Positions 13,497 to 19,901 of a stretch of DNA of 21,184 nt are shown here, one piece after another. Source of the stretch: JAYWAM01 sp043782425 (lineage in GTDB: Bacteria > Pseudomonadota > Gammaproteobacteria > Burkholderiales > Usitatibacteraceae); NCBI GenBank assembly GCA_043782425.1, contig JAYWAM010000364.1, positions 1-21,184 of the forward strand, read 5' to 3'. The first letter of the stretch is position 1; every line of letters starts with the position of its first letter. A model generated the notes under the pieces. It did not search any database and was not told the origin of the DNA. It saw nothing but the letters and a program-made list of their open reading frames with translations. A program made the translations under genes and the position numbers.

Positions 13497-13531
13497 CACC
13501 GATGGGGCACCGATGGGGTCCACCGATGGGG
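13497..13531. repeat. Three tandem copies of CACCGATGGGG
   Basis: CACCGATGGGG occurs at 13497-13507, 13508-13518 and 13521-13531; the last two are separated by TC. The third copy runs into the right 12-bp inverted repeat. They lie directly before the BAAT hydrolase start, where its promoter would be expected. Confidence 0.85.
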
Positions 13532-13539
13532 TCAGGTCT
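13528..13539 (-). repeat. Right copy of 12-bp inverted repeat (GGGGTCAGGTCT)
   Basis: This is the reverse complement of the copy at 12611-12622. It lies between the tandem CACCGATGGGG repeats and the RAYT remnant. The 56 bp between here and the remnant hold no recognisable gene. Confidence 0.7.
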
Positions 13540-13595
13540 TTCATCATCACATATCTACACGGACAACGGAACATTTGTTCGGTAGCACGAAAACA

Positions 13596-13703
13596 TTAGG
13601 TGACCACGTTTATTTCCACCCCATCCCCTCTGGTGCGGCGTTCGGCCAGGTTTGCGCTGAAGAAACAGGTTCCTCCCGCCGCACCGGCACGTCGGTAACG
13701 CAT
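13596..13703 (-). pseudogene. REP-associated tyrosine transposase (RAYT) N-terminal stub
   Basis: A 35-codon minus-strand frame from ATG at 13703 begins MRYRRA-GAAGGTCFFSANLAER. This matches the conserved N-terminus of RAYT (TnpA_REP, Y1 IS200-like) proteins, typically MRYRRAxxxGGTYFFTVNLAER. After residue 22 the similarity ends, and a stop follows at 13596. The HUH motif and catalytic tyrosine of the family are absent. It is a stub of the enzyme class thought to move REP elements, of which this window holds several. Confidence 0.7.
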
Positions 13704-13716
13704 GTTTCGTCATCCT

Positions 13717-13748
13717 CTGTTGACACTGGGCTTCATTCAGTCCAACAG
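13717..13748 (-). terminator. Hairpin after the pilin gene, possible terminator
   Basis: On the minus strand, just after the pilin stop codon, CTGTTGGACTG pairs imperfectly with CAGTGTCAACAG around an 8-9 nt loop. No U tract follows, so it may be an RNA-stabilising hairpin or a repeat end rather than an intrinsic terminator. Confidence 0.35.
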
Positions 13749-13750
13749 GG

Positions 13751-14248
13751 CTAACCACGACACTCAAACGGCAACCACGCCACGGGAATATCGGTCAGAT
13801 TGCGGCCAGTTTCGCTCATGCCGTTGGGCACTGGTTTGAAACCACACAGCCATGAAATCGGCACCTGCGGCGTGTCTTTCACGATGGCGGGGCGCAGTGT
13901 GAGGCGCTTGCCGACGAGCGCTTTGTTGCTGTTGTTGCCGTAGGTGAGCGTCACGGCGCCATCGTCAACATTCACTTCCGTGACAAAACTGCTGATGATT
14001 TTTTTCGCTTCGGGAATACCGGCGGCAGCGTTGTCAGCCGGCATCCTCGCGTTGCGCGCATAAAACGCCGTAACACCATTTGTGCCCACATCGGCCAGTG
14101 GCCGACTTTCCAAAATCTGTTTGCGTATCACGCTCTCGTACATCGAGGGCACAGCCAAGGATGCAAGAATGGCGATGATGGCGATCACCACCATCACTTC
14201 AACCAGCGTGAAGGCGCGCATCAGCCGGGAAATTTGTTTGGGTTGCAT
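13751..14248 (-). CDS. Type IV pilin-like protein
   Basis: A 165-residue prepilin. A short basic leader (MQPKQISRLMRA) is followed by FTLVEVMVVIAIIAILASLAVPSM, the class III signal and N-terminal helix that pack in the pilus core, with the glutamate expected at mature position 5 (residue 17). A disulfide pair C135/C163 near the C-terminus matches the D-region of major pilins such as PilA/PilE. Oddly, the residue before the cleavage site is alanine (A12) instead of the nearly invariant glycine. No other pilus gene is near. It starts 24 bp after the EamA gene and has no visible Shine-Dalgarno sequence, so it may be read from the upstream promoter. Confidence 0.87.
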   Translation of the reverse strand: MQPKQISRLMRAFTLVEVMVVIAIIAILASLAVPSMYESVIRKQILESRPLADVGTNGVTAFYARNARMPADNAAAGIPEAKKIISSFVTEVNVDDGAVTLTYGNNSNKALVGKRLTLRPAIVKDTPQVPISWLCGFKPVPNGMSETGRNLTDIPVAWLPFECRG

Positions 14249-14272
14249 GGCGCTATTGTAAGCGATCTTTTG

Positions 14273-15139
14273 TCACCCCAACGCCAGTGCGCTTATGCCC
14301 AGCACCATGCCGACGGCGGCGATGGTGCGGCGTGTGGCGTTGCCTTCATTGAGCAACTGCGTGCCGAGCAGCGCGGCGAACAGGATGGAGATTTCGCGCG
14401 CCGGGGCGATGTAGCTTACCGGCGTGAATACCATTGCCGTCAATACCAGAATGTAAGACAGCGGACTCAAGAAACCGATGATGAAGGCGGCCTTGCGCTG
14501 CGTTTGCCAGGCGCGCGTAATGGCGCCGGGTTCGCGCCAGCGCGCCAGCGGCGCGAGGATGCTGATGCGCGAAAGATTCGCGCACCAGTCAAAAATGACC
14601 GGCGGTATCAGAAAGGCCGCTACGGCCTGCTTGTCCCACACGGTGTAGGCGGCGATCATGGCGCCGGTGAGCAGCGCAAATCCCGCGCTGCGTCGTGCGC
14701 GCCTGTCAGCGAACTTGGCGGGGTTTCCCGTCAGCAGAAAGGCCGAAACGCCAATCAGCAACGCGCCACCCAACGCCACGCCGCTCATGCGCTCTCCCAG
14801 GAATAACGCTGCGGCGGCGATGGTGATGAGCGGGCCGGTGGCGCGCGCCAGCGGATAGACAATGGAAAGATCGCCACCAGAACGGTAGGCGCGATCGAGC
14901 AGCAGGAAATACACGGTGTGTATCAGTCCGCTGCCGATGACGATGAACAAATGCACCGGCTGGAATGTAAAAGCGCCAAACACAATGAGGAAAAGGGCGA
15001 ACGGGGTGAGCATCGCTGCCGCCAGCAGCGCCGATAGCGTGAGGATGCCCAGCCCGCCGCCGCTTTTCTTGAGTACATAATTCCACAGCGCGTGGCACAG
15101 CGCGGCGGCCAGCACCAGCGCCAGGGCAAGTGCGCTCAT
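14273..15139 (-). CDS. EamA/DMT-family transporter
   Basis: A 288-residue membrane protein with about ten hydrophobic helices in two repeats. ALCHALWNYVLKKSGG near the start, DLSIVYPLARATGPLITIAAAALFLGERM at the end of repeat 1 and YIAPAREISILFAALLGTQLLNEG in repeat 2 are typical of the EamA half-repeats. Family members export amino acids or other small metabolites; the substrate here is unknown. I chose ATG at 15139; a TTG three codons upstream is less likely. It is a different paralogue from the partial EamA gene at the window start and lies just upstream of the pilin gene. Confidence 0.9.
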   Translation of the reverse strand: MSALALALVLAAALCHALWNYVLKKSGGGLGILTLSALLAAAMLTPFALFLIVFGAFTFQPVHLFIVIGSGLIHTVYFLLLDRAYRSGGDLSIVYPLARATGPLITIAAAALFLGERMSGVALGGALLIGVSAFLLTGNPAKFADRRARRSAGFALLTGAMIAAYTVWDKQAVAAFLIPPVIFDWCANLSRISILAPLARWREPGAITRAWQTQRKAAFIIGFLSPLSYILVLTAMVFTPVSYIAPAREISILFAALLGTQLLNEGNATRRTIAAVGMVLGISALALG

Positions 15140-15164
15140 CGCGGGCAAGCCCTACGGAATCACA

Positions 15165-15282
15165 CGAAAAAAAGAAGGCGGCTCGCGCAAAGACGCGAAG
15201 ACGCCAAGAAAAGCAAAATGAAGAATGGGCTTAAAGCTTTTCCCCTTTGCGTCTTGGCGTCTTGGCGCGAGATTGTTTTTTT
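15165..15282. repeat. Palindromic repeat, GCTCGCGCAAAGACGC type, copy 1
   Basis: GCTCGCGCAAAGACGCGAAG (from 15181) followed by ACGCCAAGAAAA, and farther on TTTGCGTCTTGGCG and TCTTGGCGCGAG, form a long imperfect hairpin with a short AT-rich loop. A close relative lies at 19762-19863 in the same orientation. Confidence 0.75.
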
Positions 15283-15309
15283 CCGGCAGCATTATTGTCG
15301 TATTTATCG

Positions 15310-16428
15310 CTAAACACCCAGCGCTGCGCGCGCATCGACGTGGGCCAATCCCAGCGCTGTAGCGACTTCCTCGCAAGTCACTTTTCCTTCATGGATGTTA
15401 AGGCCCTTGAGAAGATGCGCGTCATCGCCAAGTGCGCGCGCCGCGCCTTTGGCGGCCAGCGCCAGTACGAAGGGCAAGGTAGCGTTGTTGAGTGCGAAAG
15501 TCGAAGTGCGCGGCACTGCGCCGGGCATGTTGGCGACGCAATAGTGCACCACGCCATCGACAATATAGGTTGGCTCGGCGTGCGTGGTGGCATGCGAGGT
15601 CTCGAAGCATCCGCCCTGGTCGATGGCGACATCGACCACCACGGCGCCGGGATGCATGCGCCGGATCATGTCCGCGCTCACCAGCTTGGGCGCGGCCGCG
15701 CCGGGGATGAGCACGCCGCCGATAACGAGATCCGCTTCGAGCACGTGATGTTCGACTGCGGCGCGCGTGGAGTAAACAGTTTTCACGCGCCCGCCCCAAT
15801 GCCCATTGAGCACGCGCAGCACGTCCACCGAGCGATCAATCACCGTGACTTCCGCGCCCAATCCCACCGCCATGTCGGCGGCGTGCGATCCCACAACGCC
15901 GCCGCCCAGAATCACCACCTTGCCCGCCTCCACACCGGGCACGCCGCCCAGCAGCACGCCGCGTCCGCCATGCGCTTTTTCCAGCGCTGTAGCGCCGGCC
16001 TGGATCGACATGCGCCCCGCCACCTCGGACATTGGCGCCAACAGCGGCAATCCGCCGCGCGCGCTGGTGACGGTTTCGTAGGCGATGCAGGTGGCGCCGC
16101 TGGCGAGCAGGTCTTTGGCTTGTTCAGGGTCAGGCGCGAGGTGCAAGTAGGTGAACAAAATTTGCCCGCGACGTAGCATCTTGCGCTCTGCCGCTTGCGG
16201 CTCTTTGACCTTGACTATCATTTGCGCGCGCGCAAAAACTTGTTGCGCATTATCTGCCAGCAACGCGCCCGCTTTCTCATAATCCTGGTCGCTGACGCCG
16301 ATGCCCTGGCCCGCGCTGCGCTCCACCAAAACCTGATGGCCTTGCGCCACCAGCTCGCGCACGCTCGCGGGTGTGAGCCCAATACGGTACTCGTGATTCT
16401 TGATTTCTTTCGGGACGCCGATGAGCAT
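15310..16428 (-). CDS. ald: Alanine dehydrogenase
   Basis: Ald catalyses NAD-dependent oxidative deamination of L-alanine to pyruvate and ammonium, and the reverse. Seen: 372 residues, full length. The family residues fall at their standard positions: R15 (EYRIGL), K75 (VKVKEP), H96 (FTYLHLA) and catalytic D270 (VDVAIDQGG). The nucleotide-binding loop GGGVVG lies at 175-180, and MPGAVPRTST is in the C-terminal part. A purine-rich AAGAGA precedes the ATG. It ends a minus-strand block; the gene upstream of it ends 38 bp before its start. With DadA at the other end of the block it suggests alanine catabolism. Confidence 0.98.
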   Translation of the reverse strand: MLIGVPKEIKNHEYRIGLTPASVRELVAQGHQVLVERSAGQGIGVSDQDYEKAGALLADNAQQVFARAQMIVKVKEPQAAERKMLRRGQILFTYLHLAPDPEQAKDLLASGATCIAYETVTSARGGLPLLAPMSEVAGRMSIQAGATALEKAHGGRGVLLGGVPGVEAGKVVILGGGVVGSHAADMAVGLGAEVTVIDRSVDVLRVLNGHWGGRVKTVYSTRAAVEHHVLEADLVIGGVLIPGAAAPKLVSADMIRRMHPGAVVVDVAIDQGGCFETSHATTHAEPTYIVDGVVHYCVANMPGAVPRTSTFALNNATLPFVLALAAKGAARALGDDAHLLKGLNIHEGKVTCEEVATALGLAHVDARAALGV

Positions 16429-16466
16429 GATGTCGATCTCTTAGGGTGAGGAGTTGGATGGCGTGG

Positions 16467-17240
16467 TCAGCTTACCGGCACATCATCACTGGTATTCCGG
16501 GGTTCGGCCCAAACTGTCGGCGCCGCCTCAAGCGGCGCTGCTGAAAGGGTGATGTCAGGGTTGAGGGCGAGCCAGTCTTTGTGGAAACGTATTTTCACGT
16601 GGCCGCGTTCATCGGCCACGAATTGTTCAACGCGATCATCAAGGCGCACCGCCGCCGTGGCGCGCACGCCCTCTGCAAATCGAAACTCCACAGCGGAAAA
16701 GCTTGGCGCCAGCCAACGCAGATACCAGGGCACGAATTCACGCAATGCCTGATCCGCCTGCGGCAGTACGCCCATGACTTCACGGTAGGAATAGCGTTGC
16801 GCTACAGGAAGGCGCATGACGAACTCAGCGTGCGCCTGCAGAGACTTCTTAGGTTGATTGCTGACGATCTCGGCGTTGTCGAGCAACGCTTCGGGCAACA
16901 AAGGAACCTGAACCCTGCCATCGGCAGCAACCGCAATGGGCACATCGAGGGTGTCTCCCACCAAACGCAACGCTATGGCGGAGGGCTTGATGGTTTTGTC
17001 TTTGCTGACGACCTTCACTTTAAGATCCAAGCGGTCATATTTGTCGGTACTCTGAAACTTAGACAGCATATTGTAGGCGTCCTTGTAAGGCATCATAGCC
17101 GGGTCGCGCAGCGCGCGCACCTCCACCCGCTCGATCTGCTGCGTTAGCTCCTCAGTCTCGGCCCAGACAGGCAGCGCGCACAACAATAATGCTGCGCAGA
17201 CGATGGCGGATAAGTCCGCCCTACCGCTTGAGTCACTCAC
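16467..17240 (-). CDS. Putative periplasmic protein, family not recognised
   Basis: A 257-residue protein with a signal peptide (hydrophobic core LSAIVCAALLLCALPVWA, cleavage about residue 27). The mature part holds YKDAYNMLSKFQS and a beta-rich middle (KTIKPSAIALRLVGDTLDVPIAVAADGRVQVPLLPEALLDNA), then FVPWYLRWLAPSF and a C-terminal beta stretch. I do not recognise the family with confidence. The start is GTG at 17240. The first dozen codons overlap a GGCGGATAAGTCCGCC hairpin followed by CTAC, like half of the REP element at 3527-3607, and the signal n-region has only one arginine, so the 5' end may have been changed by repeat insertion. The 69 bp between it and the SET gene show nothing clear. 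Confidence 0.65.
   Translation of the reverse strand: MSDSSGRADLSAIVCAALLLCALPVWAETEELTQQIERVEVRALRDPAMMPYKDAYNMLSKFQSTDKYDRLDLKVKVVSKDKTIKPSAIALRLVGDTLDVPIAVAADGRVQVPLLPEALLDNAEIVSNQPKKSLQAHAEFVMRLPVAQRYSYREVMGVLPQADQALREFVPWYLRWLAPSFSAVEFRFAEGVRATAAVRLDDRVEQFVADERGHVKIRFHKDWLALNPDITLSAAPLEAAPTVWAEPRNTSDDVPVS
17205..17224. repeat. REP-like half element inside the 5' coding end
   Basis: GGCGGA-TAAG-TCCGCC followed by CTAC resembles the GGCGGATTA...TAATCCG-ACCTAC half of the element at 3527-3607. It codes for about residues 6-12 of the 16467-17240 protein. Confidence 0.4.
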
Positions 17241-17309
17241 CTGTACTGTACCTTTTTAAGAACATATATCGGCCTGCAAAAAACGCTACTGTTTTAATCT
17301 TTAATACTT

Positions 17310-17777
17310 CTAACGCTTCCGCGCCAGCATCGTGCCGCGACAGTCTTTAGCTCCGCAGATGCACTGATAGCGCCTCTTGTTGGCGGGGGTATGCCGCTCG
17401 TCGAGCATGAAGCGGTAATCGTAAGTGATCTCTTCGCCCGGTGCGATGGGTTTCAGGCTCTCGATGAAAATTCTGCCGTTCTCTTCAACCGCTTCGCAGT
17501 TCGGTCCGCAAGAGTGGTTGATCCATTTCGCCAGATTACCCTTGTAAGTCGCGTCTATGGTGATTTCCTCATTGACCGAAAAAAGGAAAGTATGCGCCGA
17601 TTCGTTCTCCAGACGCAGATGGCGCGCATCAGCTTCGTGCGAGGGCAGGCGTTCGCCCTGATATTCGATCAGGCGTTCGTTTTTGGCGATGGGCCGGGCG
17701 GCGAAAACGCCGTTGCCGTGGATGCGTGAAGTACGACGGATGAGTCTGCGCGAGGAATTATCTTTAGGACTGGACAT
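17310..17777 (-). CDS. SET-domain lysine methyltransferase-like protein
   Basis: A 155-residue compact SET protein. Motifs in order: HGNGVFAARPI (20-30), NHSCGPNC (87-94), GEEITYDY (114-121) and a post-SET zinc motif C139-x-C141-x4-C146-RG. These are the S-adenosylmethionine and lysine-channel elements of SET methyltransferases, and all are intact. Bacterial members are known in several proteobacteria, but their substrates are mostly undefined; ribosomal or DNA-binding proteins are candidates only. I chose ATG at 17777 because the preceding 22 residues do not resemble the family; an ATG at 17843 would overlap the upstream gene. Neither start has a clear Shine-Dalgarno sequence. Confidence 0.9.
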   Translation of the reverse strand: MSSPKDNSSRRLIRRTSRIHGNGVFAARPIAKNERLIEYQGERLPSHEADARHLRLENESAHTFLFSVNEEITIDATYKGNLAKWINHSCGPNCEAVEENGRIFIESLKPIAPGEEITYDYRFMLDERHTPANKRRYQCICGAKDCRGTMLARKR

Positions 17778-17835
17778 AGTGGTTGAGTGTGCTTGATTTG
17801 TTGAAAACAGCGCGCGAGTGTAGCACCGTTTGGCT

Positions 17836-18648
17836 TCACGCATTGCGGCGTGACGCTACGCTGTCGGCGTTCCTAACGCGTCGGCACGCATCAATGAACT
17901 CATCGAGGATGGGCTTGCCATCGAGGATGGCGGTGTTTAGGGGGTCCATGAACTCCGGGTGCCATTGCACACCGCGCACATAGCTCGGGCCGCTCCAGCG
18001 CAGCGCCTCGATGATGCCGTCGGGTTCGGAGCGGGCTTCGACCGTCAGATTTTCTCCCACCTCCTTCACTGCCTGGTGGTGAATGGTGTTGATAGTGGTA
18101 AGCATCACACCGGGGTAAAGCGCCGCGAGCGTCGTGCCGGGCAGGATATTTAATGCGTGGAAATTGTGCTCAAAACGCCGCTCGCAGCGGTGTTCGAGCG
18201 TTTGCGGCACCTGGGTGCAGATGTCCTGGAACAGTGTGCCGCCGAACGCGACATTGATAAGCTGGCAGCCGCGGCAAATGCCCAGCACCGGCTTGCCCTG
18301 TTTCAGGAATTCATTGAGCAACTCGATTTCGTAAAGGTCGCGCACGCGGTCACCCGACCATTCGGGATTGAGCGGCGTTTCACCGTAAGTTTCCGGCGCG
18401 ATGTCCGCACCGCCTTGCAGCACCAGGCCATCGAGACTGTTCACATAGTCAGCAATCTTCAGGCTTTGCGGGTGGTGCGGCGCGACATAGCTGATGGCCG
18501 GAATCATGAAGGTCAGCGCATCGGCTGACATGACCCAGTTCGCCACCGACTGTTCAAGATACTGTAGCGTCTTGGTCGGCAGAAAAGGACGCCGCCGATC
18601 CGGGTACATCAGCCGCGCCGACAGGCCGATTTTCAATGGGGCGCTCAT
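17836..18648 (-). CDS. Class I glutamine amidotransferase-like hydrolase (PuuD type)
   Basis: A 270-residue cytoplasmic enzyme of the peptidase C26/gamma-glutamyl-gamma-aminobutyrate hydrolase family. Seen: GLVLQGGADIAP (74-85), nucleophile C125 in GICRGCQLIN, and H230 and E232 in QWHPEF, completing the triad. Family members cleave gamma-glutamyl amides, as PuuD does in putrescine breakdown; the true substrate here is unknown, and no other puu gene is nearby. The long frame upstream to 18858 is not conserved, so ATG at 18648 was chosen. It lies between the NUDIX and SET genes on one strand and may be in an operon with them. Confidence 0.9.
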   Translation of the reverse strand: MSAPLKIGLSARLMYPDRRRPFLPTKTLQYLEQSVANWVMSADALTFMIPAISYVAPHHPQSLKIADYVNSLDGLVLQGGADIAPETYGETPLNPEWSGDRVRDLYEIELLNEFLKQGKPVLGICRGCQLINVAFGGTLFQDICTQVPQTLEHRCERRFEHNFHALNILPGTTLAALYPGVMLTTINTIHHQAVKEVGENLTVEARSEPDGIIEALRWSGPSYVRGVQWHPEFMDPLNTAILDGKPILDEFIDACRRVRNADSVASRRNA

Positions 18649-18727
18649 CGGCGCGGCGCTTTGCGGGCGTGCAACGCCGCTTTTTCGGCGCTTGCTGCGC
18701 CATGAGGAAGGGGAAGATAAATAGGTT

Positions 18728-19594
18728 TCAGGGTCTGATCGCCTTGAGAATTTCGATGTAATCGCTGCGCTCGGATGTGAGAAAACCGTGGCGCACCAGG
18801 TAGTCAAGCATGACGACGATGGCGTCCGCTGTGAACTCGCCGCTGCCATCGAGCGCATCGAGGCGTTCGATGATGTCGCTTATCGGCAAGCACACAAAGT
18901 CGGACACTTCGCCGTCCTGATTGTTTGGTTCGAAATCGGCTGGCAGGTGTAGATCGTGCACAAAAATCTGTTCACGATGTACGCCTTCATCAACTTCGCG
19001 GCAGATTCTTACCACACCGGCGGCGCGCGCTGTTTGGGCCAGCTCGGGGCCGATGCCGGCCTCTTCCAGGCACTCCTTGCGCAGCGTTTCCAGCGGCGTC
19101 ATGCCGCATGCAATACGCCCGCCGACCAGGTTGTCGAACATGTCGGGATCGATGGCCTTGCTCAGGCTGCGGCGCGCCACCCACATGTGCGGCACGCCGG
19201 CACGCACTGTGACGCCGTTAAGATGCGAGGCATAACTCATCAAGCCGAAAAGGCGCGAAGCAGCGCGCTCGATAAAAAAAACCGGCTCGGCATAAAATGT
19301 TTCCGCCACCGTCACCGGCTCGTTGCGCCAACCGAGAAGTATACCTTCGGTCGCCAGCGTTTCGCACACCTCGGCAAGCACCGCGCTGCGCCGGCCTGCA
19401 TCGGGAAAATCGTTGGACAAGGTGACGCCGCGCGGGCGCACGTAAAACACTTCTGGCCAGTCCTTGAGTTTTTCCGCAAAGCTGGGTTTGACCCAGCCCA
19501 GCAGCGCGCCGTCAGCCACAAACGGAATGAGATCCTCGGTGGGATCATAGTTGCAGGCGCTGCGTACAAAATCGAGGAGCGTTTTTTGAACCAT
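18728..19594 (-). CDS. NUDIX hydrolase with DUF4743 N-terminal domain
   Basis: A 288-residue protein. The N-terminal half (FVADGALLGWVKPSFAEKL, 24-43) matches the DUF4743 domain found before NUDIX domains in thiamine pyrophosphokinase-related proteins. The NUDIX box spans 158-181: GGRIACGMTPLETLRKECLEEAGI. The core E-x-x-E-E metal ligands are present, but the first glutamate of the consensus is methionine and the arginine is lysine. Some homologues hydrolyse modified thiamine diphosphates; this activity is inferred by family. First gene of the minus-strand block towards SET, with a 79-bp gap to the next gene. Confidence 0.88.
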   Translation of the reverse strand: MVQKTLLDFVRSACNYDPTEDLIPFVADGALLGWVKPSFAEKLKDWPEVFYVRPRGVTLSNDFPDAGRRSAVLAEVCETLATEGILLGWRNEPVTVAETFYAEPVFFIERAASRLFGLMSYASHLNGVTVRAGVPHMWVARRSLSKAIDPDMFDNLVGGRIACGMTPLETLRKECLEEAGIGPELAQTARAAGVVRICREVDEGVHREQIFVHDLHLPADFEPNNQDGEVSDFVCLPISDIIERLDALDGSGEFTADAIVVMLDYLVRHGFLTSERSDYIEILKAIRP

Positions 19595-19726
19595 CTGGAA
19601 TTATGTACTGCTGGTTGCGGTTACCGGCAATGGTAATCCAATTTCCATCGTAGCGGCGCGTTTCGGCATTCGTTTTACACCCTGGCAGCGCGGCAATGAG
19701 ACAATAACCTTCTTTTCACGCGGTAC

Positions 19727-19740
19727 GTGCGCTTGCGCAC
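19727..19740. repeat. Perfect palindrome GTGCGCTTGCGCAC
   Basis: Arms GTGCGC and GCGCAC around TT, in the 307-bp gap between the NUDIX gene and dadA. It could bind a dimeric regulator of either gene or be part of a repeat; nothing decides this. Confidence 0.35.
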
Positions 19741-19761
19741 CCGCAAGCACACGAGAAAGAG

Positions 19762-19863
19762 AAAAAAGCAGCTCGCGCAAAGACGCAAAGGCGCTAAGAA
19801 AACCCTATGAAGTAGGGATTGAAAACTTTGCGCCTTTGCGTCTTGGCGCGAAAATGTTTTTTT
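19762..19863. repeat. Palindromic repeat, GCTCGCGCAAAGACGC type, copy 2
   Basis: GCTCGCGCAAAGACGCAAAG, then GCGCTAAGAAAA, pairs with GCGCCTTTGCGTCTTGGCGC around a loop that itself contains CCCTA...TAGGG. It shares GCTCGCGCAAAGACGC with copy 1 near 15181. Together with the short palindrome at 19727 it fills most of the gap upstream of dadA; the repeat ends less than 40 bp before the start codon. Confidence 0.75.
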
Positions 19864-19901
19864 GGCGCTGATGGAATGGATTAAACACAGAAAGTCATCC
19901 T

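Noticed and set aside
13488..13767. Open frames on both strands between the hydrolase and pilin genes
   Set aside because: They run through tandem repeats and the RAYT remnant; only the 35-codon RAYT stub resembles a known family.
18649..18858. N-terminal extension of the PuuD-type gene
   Set aside because: The serine/arginine-rich extension overlaps the end of the NUDIX gene and does not look like the family, which starts near KIGLSARLMYPD.
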